The notes beneath the pieces were generated by a model. That model saw only the letters and a list, made by a program, of their open reading frames with translations, did no database searches and was not told the origin of the DNA. 64,000 nucleotides of DNA. Source: Rubripirellula amarantea. Its GTDB lineage: Bacteria; Planctomycetota; Planctomycetia; Pirellulales; Pirellulaceae. The translations under genes and the position numbers were made by a program. Positions 56,001 through 64,000 of the stretch are shown piece after piece. The stretch spans positions 3,481,241-3,545,240 of the forward strand of contig NZ_SJPI01000001.1 in NCBI RefSeq assembly GCF_007859865.1, given 5' to 3'. Position 1 is the first letter of the stretch. Each line of letters begins with the position of its first letter.

Positions 56001-56670
56001 TGCCAACGATGGAGCGGCCGGCGATCGGTTGGGATTTTCCGTCGCCTTTGACGCAAATCACATCGTTACTGGTTCACCGCAGGCCGATGCTGGGGGCAGC
56101 AGTTCTGGCCGCGCGTATTTGTTTGAAAACGTCGGCGGCACTTGGACGCAGACCCGCGTGCTGGTCAACGACGAAGTCACCGCTGCCGACCAGTACGGGA
56201 TCTCAGTCGGGCTCAGCAGCGACGTCGCAGTGATCGGATCGTGGCTCGACAATCGTCCGTCCAACAACTCCGGCGGCGCCTACGTTTATGATTTGCGAGT
56301 CGATACCGCGACGGTGACTGTCACGGTAGGTTCCGGGGCGGCAGAACAGTCGGCAAATCAAGCCAAGAAACGACAAACGCTAAGCATCAGGCTACCCGAA
56401 TCAGCGTATTTTGACGCTGCTAAAACGGAAGGCATTCAAGAGCGGCAAGCGAAGTCGCTTTCCGCGATGTCGATGAACTGGGAACCGTTGAAGATAGCGG
56501 CACCGCGATCGAGTTTCTCGATTCACGATCAAGTGTTCGCCTCGGAGATCGATGAAGCCGTTGAATCTGACAGTATCGAACGTGATCTCGAATGCTACCT
56601 CGATGATCTTGTGACAACTGGTTTCGCGCAGGGTTTGCTGAGTTACCGTTTGGCGAGGCAAAGAACTTAG
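53053..56670 (+). CDS. Giant secreted ELWxxDGT-repeat protein with FG-GAP propeller (4)
   Basis: At 1205 residues this is the shortest paralog. The leader (SKASHRRGPEGKRVQRSQK...LRIELLEQRQLLAVDFEM) is followed by a reduced array of about eight repeats (residues 75-430). Several are degenerate or interrupted by an insert with NCLYAVYCDLYS, one of the few Cys-containing parts of these proteins. A PPC-like domain (about 475-600), the Ig/cadherin-like domain (about 620-690), seven FG-GAP-like units (about 700-1090) and an acidic tail (HDQVFASEIDE) complete it. The ATG at 53053 gives the longest form; the ATG at 53068 is nearly as likely. It is the last of the paralog row; 250 bases separate it from the SGNH-like gene. 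Confidence 0.88.
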   Translation: MGDFNMSKASHRRGPEGKRVQRSQKRCALRIELLEQRQLLAVDFEMVDIRTGSGSSSPLNFTTASNTVFFSADDGIRGDELWATDGTTAGTRLVRNISAGAKSSVPNQLTNVGGTIFFDALGEYELWKSDGTSAGTSYVDGTWREGNCLYAVYCDLYSASPNGFTNSGGTLFFNMNPDFDGYSLYKSEAPHTDIEFVKQINSFDGAYGAKPFGFTDVDGTLFFSAPNDTFGTELWKSDGTEAGTFMLADLDSGSGSGFPTRLTNVDGTLYFRGSNGVQGQELWKSDGTASGTILIRNIRPGPGSSNPDRLTNVDGTLYFTANDATHGNELWKSDGTNVGTTLVSDIMPGSADADPASLTEVDGNVFFSALDGTGGRKVFFSDGTALGTNALSVPSGMAAPIDPVDLTNVDGVLYFRAQSIAAGPVELWRVDASSMTIERLQLGMANSPDVGSIHPFAQSLLFAGETSTLGEELYFASESDDDDEIDEAIPLAPGTVTGELETLLGGDTDVDMYAFSAAAGQTLGIDVDHLSGNLDSLLRVFDEAGNQLAVSDNDVGSGAEFSSLEAYVSFFAPSSGTFYAAVTRSGNSKFDAGDGTKDSTTSPALDDAYELILQSEGFVSFLAVDDAATTTENQPITISVLDNDLPDGGVVLAGHMDATNGVVTDNGNGTLTYTPDTGFTVTDSFDYSVALASLELTSPSTTGGDRLGYSIDIDGDYAVVGAYLDDPNGITNAGSAVLFEKTTTGDWQQLALLTGDPQAQTHFGWSVAIDGNTAVVGAHRDKDNGFFAGAAYVFDFDAGGVTSTTKLIGSDTISRDLFGRSVDVSGDTVVVGASTADPVGDFSGAVYVFNRDEGGIGHWGQVKKLTGSTQGAGDRFGHSVSIDNSTLAVGAFRHDGIGADSGSVYIFERNRFGADNWGELKSIEAPDAAAGDRFGFSVSVQGSTVAVGAPHDDEGGLNQLGSVYVLSQNEGGSNNWGQVAKLLANDGAAGDRLGFSVAFDANHIVTGSPQADAGGSSSGRAYLFENVGGTWTQTRVLVNDEVTAADQYGISVGLSSDVAVIGSWLDNRPSNNSGGAYVYDLRVDTATVTVTVGSGAAEQSANQAKKRQTLSIRLPESAYFDAAKTEGIQERQAKSLSAMSMNWEPLKIAAPRSSFSIHDQVFASEIDEAVESDSIERDLECYLDDLVTTGFAQGLLSYRLARQRT

Positions 56671-56921
56671 GTTGCTTGTCGGCTGATGGTGTGGCGCAAA
56701 ATTGTGCTAATTTTGCAAAGGCTACATTTCGAAACGGGTTCATTTCGTAATACGACTTGTCATCGCTAATCAAACGCAGAACGACGTAATGCAGCGGAGT
56801 TCTTGAACCGAGGAAGGAATCGAACCACCCGAAATAAGGGCTAGGGGGTTTTGCTGCCCTTCGTTAGAATTCCGCGAAGTAATGCACTCAGCCATATTTC
56901 CCCGGGATGGAAGCCCTGACG

Positions 56922-57839
56922 ATGACGGTTCAGATAGAAATGCTTAGTAGGAAGCTTGAAGCAGTTAGTGTCGTGAAGTGGTTGTTCGTGCGAATGCTTA
57001 TGAACGTTGCGATCGTTTCGACGACGGTTAGTTTCGCCGATGCGGGAATCTTCTTCATTGGGAATTCGCTGACCTGGGATGCACGACCAATGCTCTTTGA
57101 CCAACCAACGGACTGGCACATTCGGTCGGGCCGCAACCTTCCCTACATTCTCGATCATCCATCGGAATTGAACGGTACAGATTCTACGTCGTGGGATGTT
57201 GGATTGGTTGACCATCAATACGACTGGCTCGTGATTCAGCCTCACTTTCGCTCGACTCTGCAGGAAGACGTGGATGCCATTTCGCACTGGATGCAATTGC
57301 AACCCAACGCAAAAGTATTGCTGCACACGGGTTGGGCGAGGCATGCCGAAATAGCGACGATCTATGAAGGTGGCAACGTCAACGATGTGATGAGTCATTC
57401 GCCGGAGTACTTCGACGACTTGATGTCCGAACTCGCAGCGACCGATCCGGGACGGGAAATTTCGAGAACCAAGCATATGGATGTGCTCTATGAGGTCAAA
57501 AAAGACATCGAGGCGGGGATTGCGCCCATTGATGAATTCAGCGACCTGTTTCGGGATTCGCTGCACTTAACGATTTTCGAGGGTCGCTATCTGGCGCACA
57601 ATCTTCTTCGAAATGCTGTCGGCGAACCCACCAGTACCACTGGCTTTGTCACCCAACGTGGTGATCTGAAGTTTTCGCAAGCAACCAAAGACTACTTTGA
57701 CACGAAATTGCTCGCGGTCTTGCTGGAGGATGTTCCTGCTACCGTTCCCGAAATGAGCACGTTTTTCAGCTTTGTGCTGATCGGCTGTCTGGCGTTATGG
57801 AATCGATTTCCGCGTCGGAATATCCGCAACCGGGTCTAA
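56922..57839 (+). CDS. SGNH-type hydrolase with PEP-CTERM-like tail
   Basis: The protein (305 residues from the ATG at 56922, which has GGAAG eight bases upstream) has a signal peptide (FVRMLMNVAIVSTTVSFADA) and then GIFFIGNSLTWDARP. In this the Ser of GNSLT fits the SGNH block I nucleophile; the Asp/His pair near the C-terminus is DSLHLTIFEGRYLAH. Such enzymes deacetylate or de-esterify carbohydrates and lipids. The last 30 residues, VPEMSTFFSFVLIGCLALWN followed by a basic FPRR end, match the layout of a PEP-CTERM sorting tag: VPExS, a membrane span and a basic end, with Met where Pro is usual. It is probably processed by an exosortase elsewhere in the genome. The neighbours do not suggest a substrate. 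Confidence 0.75.
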   Translation: MTVQIEMLSRKLEAVSVVKWLFVRMLMNVAIVSTTVSFADAGIFFIGNSLTWDARPMLFDQPTDWHIRSGRNLPYILDHPSELNGTDSTSWDVGLVDHQYDWLVIQPHFRSTLQEDVDAISHWMQLQPNAKVLLHTGWARHAEIATIYEGGNVNDVMSHSPEYFDDLMSELAATDPGREISRTKHMDVLYEVKKDIEAGIAPIDEFSDLFRDSLHLTIFEGRYLAHNLLRNAVGEPTSTTGFVTQRGDLKFSQATKDYFDTKLLAVLLEDVPATVPEMSTFFSFVLIGCLALWNRFPRRNIRNRV

Positions 57840-58047
57840 TGCGATTGATTCATGCGTGAAATTCACGTTGTGAAACTGAACGTCAAGCTTTGCGGGTTGG
57901 GCAAGGTTTGATGATTTTTCGGATTATTCCGATTTTGGTTTGAGCTTTCTTGGTCGTCTGGACGATCTAGCTGGTGAAGGGAATATCCAAATCCGACAGG
58001 TGTCGACTTTGGTAGCCATTCAATCCCGGGGGGGAACTTGAGTTTCA

Positions 58048-59787
58048 GTGCGACGGCACTTTGCACGTCCACAATATTCCAGCCATCCATGGGTGAAGCC
58101 AGTGCTTACCTTCCGCTTCCAATCAATCATCTCCCTCGCCATCGCGGCGATGTTCGTTACCAGCACGTATGCGGTAGAGCCGACAGGGCAAAGCTCATCA
58201 CGTCGGACGTCCGCCTACAATACGAGCTCATCCAAGAGCGTGCGGGCTAACGAACGTGTGGCTCGAGCAAGTTGGGCTCCCACTCGGGAAACTAAGTCGA
58301 CAACCTCGACAAAGCAACCGCTAGTGGACCCTGAAACATCGACAGTGAAACTCGTCGATCACGTCATCTCGGAGTCTGTGATCGAAAAGCCAATTCGCGG
58401 TCAGCTCGACGATCGAATCGCACTGTCGCCAGTGCCGGGTTCGCCAATCGACGGCTTGCCTGTGTACGACGGTGGCGAGTTCTATGAAGGCGGACCTAGC
58501 TCATGCGATGCGATGCCAGGCGGCGATTGCGGTTGCGGCTTAGGCGGCTGTGATGGCGGTTGCGACTCGCTCGGCTGTGATTCACTCGGCTGCGGAAGCT
58601 GCGGTGGTGCTGGTTGCAGCACATGCGGCGAACTGGTCAGCCCTAATGCTTGGCGTCCTTGCTTGACGCTTTGTGTTCCTCAGGACGGTTGGGTCAGCTT
58701 CGAATACTTGATGTGGTGGCAAGACGGAATGAGCTTGCCTCCGTTGGTCACGACCAGCGTGGGAACCGCGATTCCAGCAACGGAATCAGGTGTGCTCGGT
58801 CAAGGCCACACTCGCACTCTATTCGGTGGCAATGATGTTCTGACTGACAGCATCGACGGCGGACGACTTCGCTTCGGAGTTTGGTTGGATAAGTGCCACA
58901 CTTGGGGATTGGGTGCAGAGTACTTCGAGTTGGGTGAAGAGAGCGAAGGCTACAGTCGAACCAGCAACGGAAGCCCGCTGCTTAGTCGTCCCTTCTTCAA
59001 TACTGAAACAGGGGTAGAGGACGCCGAATTGGTCGCCTTCCCAGGGATCCTTAGTGGAAATGTAACTGCAAGAGCGACAAGTAAATTGACGGGAGCCGGT
59101 GTTCATCTTCGCCACTTGCAATGTTGTTACGAAGGCTGCGGACGGGGGTTGTTCTGTGGTTGCGACGAGAAGTACTGCAGCCGCACCGAAACGATGTACG
59201 GATACCGTTTCCTAGAACTTGAAGAGAGCGTAACGGTCACCGAAGCGTTGGTAAGTTCAGACACCAGCAATCCTGGATCGTTCGATATCTTGGATCGTTT
59301 TGAGACTCGCAACCAGTTCAACGGCTTTGACATCGGTTGGATGTACAAGCGAACTCGCGGCTTCTGGACCTTTGACGCACTGCTTCGAATGGGAATTGGC
59401 AACACACGCCAAACCGTTCGCATCGACGGCAGCACCACGATCAACACGACCACTCAAACTCCCCAGGTTCAAACCTTCGAGGGCGGCCTGCTGACTCAAC
59501 CCACCAACATTGCGGTTTACGAGCAGGATCAATTCACGGTCGTACCTGAATTCGGTTTGACCGCCGGATACCAACTCACTGACCATTTGCGAGCAACGCT
59601 TGGCTACACCTTTATCTACTGGTCCAACGTGGTTCGTCCAGGCGATCAAATTTCACGAGACGTGAATCCAAACTGGCTTCCCCCTCGTGACGCGACCGTA
59701 GAGGGTGCTCGTCGACCTGGATTTGAGTTCGATACGACGGACTACTGGGTCCAAGGAATCAGCTTTGGTGGCGAGTATCGCTGGTAA
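58048..59787 (+). CDS. BBP7-family outer-membrane beta-barrel protein
   Basis: The family, nearly confined to planctomycetes, is recognised by the segment FEYLMWWQDGMSLPPLVTTS (near residue 220) and a C-terminal series of alternating beta strands ending in Trp (YWVQGISFGGEYRW), as in outer-membrane barrels. The start is a GTG at 58048 after a G-rich ribosome-binding site. The leader holds a hydrophobic SIISLAIAAMFVTSTYAVE signal. Before the barrel lies a Cys-rich linker (residues about 150-195: GDCGCGLGGCDGGC repeats), with about 15 Cys in 45 residues. Further Cys lie in CCYEGCGRGLFCGCDEKYC. The protein has 579 residues. It probably sits in the outer membrane; its ligand is unknown. No operon partner is evident. 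Confidence 0.9.
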   Translation: MRRHFARPQYSSHPWVKPVLTFRFQSIISLAIAAMFVTSTYAVEPTGQSSSRRTSAYNTSSSKSVRANERVARASWAPTRETKSTTSTKQPLVDPETSTVKLVDHVISESVIEKPIRGQLDDRIALSPVPGSPIDGLPVYDGGEFYEGGPSSCDAMPGGDCGCGLGGCDGGCDSLGCDSLGCGSCGGAGCSTCGELVSPNAWRPCLTLCVPQDGWVSFEYLMWWQDGMSLPPLVTTSVGTAIPATESGVLGQGHTRTLFGGNDVLTDSIDGGRLRFGVWLDKCHTWGLGAEYFELGEESEGYSRTSNGSPLLSRPFFNTETGVEDAELVAFPGILSGNVTARATSKLTGAGVHLRHLQCCYEGCGRGLFCGCDEKYCSRTETMYGYRFLELEESVTVTEALVSSDTSNPGSFDILDRFETRNQFNGFDIGWMYKRTRGFWTFDALLRMGIGNTRQTVRIDGSTTINTTTQTPQVQTFEGGLLTQPTNIAVYEQDQFTVVPEFGLTAGYQLTDHLRATLGYTFIYWSNVVRPGDQISRDVNPNWLPPRDATVEGARRPGFEFDTTDYWVQGISFGGEYRW

Positions 59788-59829
59788 CGGTCAAGACTGT
59801 TAGGCCTTATGGCCGATGATGACAAAGAT

Positions 59830-59864
59830 TGCGTCTGAATGAGTCAACACGACATTCAGACGCA
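59830..59864. promoter_or_regulatory. Perfect 12-bp inverted repeat between BBP7 and DUF11 genes
   Basis: TGCGTCTGAATG (59830-59841) and CATTCAGACGCA (59853-59864) are exactly complementary with an 11-base loop. It is 43 bases after the BBP7 stop and is not followed by a T-run, so it may be a Rho-dependent or mRNA-stabilising hairpin, or an operator for the gene starting at 59954. Confidence 0.5.
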
Positions 59865-59953
59865 TCACGACTTCAGTGCAGTTTCACACAATTGATGAAT
59901 TGATCGCACTGTCGTTCACACACGCTCAACCCACTGTTTACGGGACGACCAAG

Positions 59954-62900
59954 ATGACTTGGCAACGCATTCTCAGCCGTTTGACGAAGAAGAATCAAAG
60001 TACTCGACGCAACAAAGTCAAACGACGCGGTCTTCGTTTGGAATCCATGGAAAAACGCCAATTGATGGCGTCGGACCTTGGCGTCATCGCGGGAACCACT
60101 TTCGTCGACCAAGACCTTGATGGATCACCTGTTGGGGACCCACCGGTGCTGGTGGACAACTCCGGCAACCTGGTTTCGCCCGGTACCGCTGGTGCCCAAG
60201 GTGTTCAGATTCAATTGTTCAGCGACACGAACAATGACGACATCTTTGACAATAACGACCTGTTGGTCGGGACTGTCACTTCGCAGATCGACGGAAGTTA
60301 TCGCTTTGATCAACTTTCGCCAGGCACCTATTTCGTAGTCCAAGCCGATGTGCCTCAACTAAGTGTTCCCGGTGCGACTTTGGTTGAAGTCACCAACGAC
60401 GCCGGCATCCGGACCGCGTTGATCGATGACTACACCGATGGTGCGCAAAGCATTCAAGCCAATGCTGGTGCGACAGTTACTGATTCAGCCACTGGCTTGA
60501 CCAACGTGATTGGCGGCGGCCGCGATATTCGTGCCGTTAATACGTCCGGAACAGCGATTCAGGTGATTGCCGATACAACCTCGGGCACTTTGATCATGGG
60601 GTCTACCGGCAATGCGGTTGGAACTGCGTTCGTGCAGTATGACGGCAACGACAACGACATCACACTTGATGCCACAGGGCTCAACGGCGCTTCGCTCGCT
60701 GGCGGAGCCGCTGGCGAAGCGATCGACCCTGATGCAGGTTTGATTGTGCGAACAACGTCCGAACAAGTGGGCGCCCAACTGGTCATCACGATCTACTCGA
60801 CGGGTGGAAACACATCGACGACAACGATCGCCGTTCCGCCTGGTGACGCAGCTTTCTCCGAAACCTTCGTTCGCTTCAGTGCGTTCACCGGATCGGCTGA
60901 CTTCAACGACGTCGGCGCGATCGAGGCTTCATTGGCCCTGTCGTCTAACAATGACGTAGCCATCGAAATTGCTGAAGCCATCACTCCCGAAATCGTTGTC
61001 ACCAATCTTGCGAACATCCAAACGGTAACGCTCGGCGGCCAATTGTTTGTCGACAACTCAGACGTTGGTCAGAACAACGGCGTGCGTGAAGGAACGGAAG
61101 CCGGAATCACTGGCGTGACCGTACAGCTATACGAACTCGCTGGTCCAAACGACGTGGTCGATCCGGCTAATCAAACTCCGATCGCAACGACGACAAGTGG
61201 AGCCAACGGCACTTACAGTTTCCCCGACCTGATTCCGGGGCACTACGCCACAGTCATTCCGGCGTCTCAGTTCACAACCGGTGCGGCTCTGTTTGGATTT
61301 GCCAACAGTACTGGTAACGATCCGGCGAGCGACCCCGATGACAATGTTGATAGCGACGACAATGGAACGGTCAACAACGATGGCGATGTGATCAGTGGTA
61401 CGATCACGCTTGCGTCCAACAGCGAGCCGATAAATGACGACGATACGGATCCGAACACAAATACGACCGTTGACTTCGGTTTCTTCCCCCAGATCAACCT
61501 AGCCATTACCAAGACCCTTAACGATGCTGCGTCGTCGGTCGTTTCTGGCGGAAATGCAGTGTTCGACATTGTCGTTCAAAACGCCGGTCCATTGGCCGCC
61601 ACCAACGTTGTCGTAACCGACGTTTTCCCCGCAGGATTAACGTTTACCGGCATCGCCAATGCTTCGGGCAACTTTACTCAAAGCGTCAACGGAACAACCG
61701 CGACCATTTCGCTGGGAACTATTCCGGTGGGTACGACCGCGACGTTCCAACTGACCTCTGACATCCTTGTTGGCCAGACGAACGATATCACCAATACGAT
61801 CTCGGTGGCTACCGATGATCAGGTGGAAACGGATTTGTCAGACAACGATGACGATGAAGTTCTTGACTTGATCTCTACCGATTTGGTCATCGTCAAGACG
61901 GACGTCACCGATCCGGTGAACGCCGGCGAAACGATCGAGTACGACCTTGTCGTGACCAATAACGGTCCCGATGATGCAAGTGGGGTCGTGATTCGCGACA
62001 CACTTCCCGCAGGCGTGACATTCGCAAGTGGAAACGTAAACGGTGCAGCCAACCTAGTTACCGTTGACGCGGGTACGGGCGACATCATCGCCACCATTGG
62101 GACACTCGCCAATGGTGCCAGTGCAACGGCTCGCATCGTGGTCAACGTCGACGGTGATGCCGGCAGCACGGTCCGGAACAATGCGACCGTAACGGCCGAT
62201 CCAAACACGGACCCGAATCCAGACAACAACACGACCTTTGAGGACACGGATATCAACCGATCGGTTGACGTGCTTGTCACCAAGACGGTCACTGGGAATG
62301 CAACCGCAGGTGGCGTGGTCACCTATCGAGTGTTGGTCGACAACGATGGTCCGAGCCAGGCCCGCGGCGTCACCGTGACCGATACACTTGCAGCGGACCT
62401 AACGCTTGTAAATGGCAGCTTCGATCCTGGCACTACCGGCGTAACGCTCAACCAAAGCGGACAAACATTGACATTCGATGTCGGTGATTTGGATCGCGAC
62501 GAGTCGTTCTTCTTCGAGTTTGATGTTCTGATTGACGCGGGTGCGACCGGAACCATCGACAACACAGCGGTAATTGCGACCACAGATACTGACACGGTGC
62601 CTGGAAACAATACCTCGACAGTCCCAATCACTGTCGGACGCGTGGTTGACTTGATTTTGACCAAGACAGTGGATCTTTCGACTGCGGTTCCCGGACAAGA
62701 TCAGTTGGTCTACACGTTTACCGTTTCGCACGACACCGACAGCGTGAGTGATGCGGTCGATGTAATCGTGACGGATGTTTTGCCGGCCAACGTCGTCAAC
62801 CCGGTAATCACGGCAACAACGGCTGACAGTCAGAACTTTGACACGGGTACCAATACGATCACGGTTGGCTTCGATAGCCTTCCCGTCGGCGAGACTCGTA

Positions 62901-64000
62901 CGTTCACGGTCACAGTGGACGTTCCTCAGGCTGCAACCGGAACCGTTGTGAACCCTGCCTCAGTCACATCGACTGCAACCGAACTCGACGATACTAACAA
63001 CAGCGACAGTGCAACGACGACGCTCACACCTGTGTTTGACGTTGTCGTCGACAAGACTTTGACTAGCGGCAGTACAACGCCTGGGATTGGTTCGACGGTA
63101 ACTTACAACGTCAACGTGCTCAACGAAGGCCCGAGTACTGCTACCAACGTGATCTTGACGGACGCGGTTCCTGCGGGATTGACGTTCAGCTCGGGTACGT
63201 TCAACGGTGTCAACGGCGTGCTCAGCGGAAGCAACGTTACATTCCCCGGAGTCATCTTGAACTCGGGACAAAGTATGAACGCGACATTGTCGTTCGTCGT
63301 TGCGGATACCGCCAATGGAACGATTGTCAACACTGCTAGCGTTCCAGACATGACCGCCGCTGGTGAAGACGATATCACAAACAACAGCGACACGGTTACC
63401 ATCACCGTCACGCCGCAAGCTGAGCTGACGATCTCTAAGACAGTTGACGCAGCCAATGCTCAATCGGGCGGCACGTTGACTTACACCGTGCGAGTTGACA
63501 ACGCGGGACCTGCTGCGGCAGCCGGTGTTGTAGTCACGGACACATTGCCAGCCGGCGTGACCTTCACTGCGGTAACGGACTTGAACGGGCAAGCCTTAAC
63601 GGGTGCATCCGCCGCAAGTGGAGTGGTGACTGTCAACGCAGGAACGATTGCCGACGACGGCTTCTTTACCTTCTTGATCGAAGCCACGATCAATACGGGA
63701 GCATCGGGCACGTTGGTCAACACCGCGTCCGTCGTGACCACGACATCCGAAGTCAATCCGAACAATAATTCGGCAACCGCCCAAACGGTCGTCGATCCTG
63801 TGACTTCGCGAATTGAAGGGACGGTTTACCTGGATGCCAATGGCAATGGTATTCAAGACAACGGCGAAACCGGTATTGCCAACGTAACGTTGAACCTGAC
63901 TGGCACCGATTCGCTTGGAAACAATGTCACCCGGACCGTGAACACGGACGCCGCTGGTGACTACGTGTTCGCACAGCTTGCCGCAGGAACCTATCAGGTC
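59954..64000 (+). CDS. Giant surface protein with SdrD-like and DUF11 repeats, cut by right edge
   Basis: The frame is open from an ATG at 59954 to the last base of the window (1349 residues, no stop). The leader is basic and ends [12 protein letters not shown], the planctomycete motif also seen in the paralog row. SdrD B-like domains with cna-type beta-sandwiches follow ([11 protein letters not shown]...[11 protein letters not shown], near residues 30-125; [16 protein letters not shown]..., near 350-510). Then comes a chain of DUF11 repeats of about 120-130 residues (residues 510-1280) with the recurring V(S/N)AGxxVxYxxxVxNxGPxxAxxVxVTDxLPAG pattern. Another SdrD-like unit begins at the edge ([16 protein letters not shown]). 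These repeats are typical of adhesins and cell-wall proteins, so a stalk or surface-layer role is likely; nothing shows a ligand. Confidence 0.88.
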   Translation, partial: MTWQRILSRLTKKNQSTRRNKVKRRGLRLESMEKRQLMASDLGVIAGTTFVDQDLDGSPVGDPPVLVDNSGNLVSPGTAGAQGVQIQLFSDTNNDDIFDNNDLLVGTVTSQIDGSYRFDQLSPGTYFVVQADVPQLSVPGATLVEVTNDAGIRTALIDDYTDGAQSIQANAGATVTDSATGLTNVIGGGRDIRAVNTSGTAIQVIADTTSGTLIMGSTGNAVGTAFVQYDGNDNDITLDATGLNGASLAGGAAGEAIDPDAGLIVRTTSEQVGAQLVITIYSTGGNTSTTTIAVPPGDAAFSETFVRFSAFTGSADFNDVGAIEASLALSSNNDVAIEIAEAITPEIVVTNLANIQTVTLGGQLFVDNSDVGQNNGVREGTEAGITGVTVQLYELAGPNDVVDPANQTPIATTTSGANGTYSFPDLIPGHYATVIPASQFTTGAALFGFANSTGNDPASDPDDNVDSDDNGTVNNDGDVISGTITLASNSEPINDDDTDPNTNTTVDFGFFPQINLAITKTLNDAASSVVSGGNAVFDIVVQNAGPLAATNVVVTDVFPAGLTFTGIANASGNFTQSVNGTTATISLGTIPVGTTATFQLTSDILVGQTNDITNTISVATDDQVETDLSDNDDDEVLDLISTDLVIVKTDVTDPVNAGETIEYDLVVTNNGPDDASGVVIRDTLPAGVTFASGNVNGAANLVTVDAGTGDIIATIGTLANGASATARIVVNVDGDAGSTVRNNATVTADPNTDPNPDNNTTFEDTDINRSVDVLVTKTVTGNATAGGVVTYRVLVDNDGPSQARGVTVTDTLAADLTLVNGSFDPGTTGVTLNQSGQTLTFDVGDLDRDESFFFEFDVLIDAGATGTIDNTAVIATTDTDTVPGNNTSTVPITVGRVVDLILTKTVDLSTAVPGQDQLVYTFTVSHDTDSVSDAVDVIVTDVLPANVVNPVITATTADSQNFDTGTNTITVGFDSLPVGETRTFTVTVDVPQAATGTVVNPASVTSTATELDDTNNSDSATTTLTPVFDVVVDKTLTSGSTTPGIGSTVTYNVNVLNEGPSTATNVILTDAVPAGLTFSSGTFNGVNGVLSGSNVTFPGVILNSGQSMNATLSFVVADTANGTIVNTASVPDMTAAGEDDITNNSDTVTITVTPQAELTISKTVDAANAQSGGTLTYTVRVDNAGPAAAAGVVVTDTLPAGVTFTAVTDLNGQALTGASAASGVVTVNAGTIADDGFFTFLIEATINTGASGTLVNTASVVTTTSEVNPNNNSATAQTVVDPVTSRIEGTVYLDANGNGIQDNGETGIANVTLNLTGTDSLGNNVTRTVNTDAAGDYVFAQLAAGTYQV

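Noticed and set aside
56790-56870. tRNA-like sequence on the minus strand (GGTTCGATTCC T-arm look-alike)
   Set aside because: The T-loop-like sequence has a poor stem, and no acceptor stem, D-arm or anticodon arm of correct length could be built upstream.

Overview
The window looks like chromosome of a planctomycete of the Rhodopirellula/Pirellulaceae type. This rests on the gene families present: DUF1559 pilin-like proteins, a BBP7-type outer-membrane barrel, a TPR + FG-GAP + ASPIC/UnbV lipoprotein, many secreted giants starting with an LExLExRxLLA-like motif, a PEP-CTERM-like tail and several GH16/PL8 polysaccharide-degrading enzymes. Both window edges cut genes: a zinc-ribbon membrane protein on the left and a DUF11/SdrD-like giant protein on the right. 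No rRNA, tRNA, insertion sequence or CRISPR array was recognised.

Layout. 1-11 kb: a zinc-ribbon membrane protein, a secreted GH16 with an EF-hand, an unknown small protein, a PhyH-family dioxygenase, a bifunctional sugar-phosphate aldolase/short-chain dehydrogenase, a type I DAHP synthase and an aldehyde dehydrogenase. 11-17.4 kb: a minus-strand operon of a GPH sugar:cation symporter, a very large GH94-like phosphorylase/hydrolase and a secreted laminarinase-type GH16. It is read divergently from a LacI regulator across a region carrying three LacI-type operators, and looks like a locus for beta-glucan (perhaps laminarin) use. 17.6-23 kb: two tandem copies of a LacI + DUF1559 unit. Each has its own TGAAACC-type operators and a nearly identical intrinsic terminator stem, and the two LacI genes are almost identical in DNA. 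23-33 kb: a TPR/FG-GAP/ASPIC lipoprotein, a Tyr/Pro-rich exported protein, a GntR(YtrA)-ABC ATPase-ABC permease operon with an operator laid over its -10 box, and a GNAT acetyltransferase.

33-57 kb is a same-strand array of five related giant secreted proteins. Four carry ELWxxDGT repeat arrays; the fifth carries a PL8 polysaccharide lyase in that place. All five end in the same module: an Ig/cadherin-like domain, a seven-unit FG-GAP-type propeller and an acidic tail with a conserved RDxVF-like motif. One of them is split by a single-base frameshift, and its 3' end is almost identical to that of the PL8 gene, which suggests recombination or gene conversion between paralogs. 57-64 kb: an SGNH hydrolase with a PEP-CTERM-like tail, a BBP7 barrel protein and the start of a DUF11-repeat protein.

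All calls come from reading the sequence by eye; no database search or structure prediction was run.
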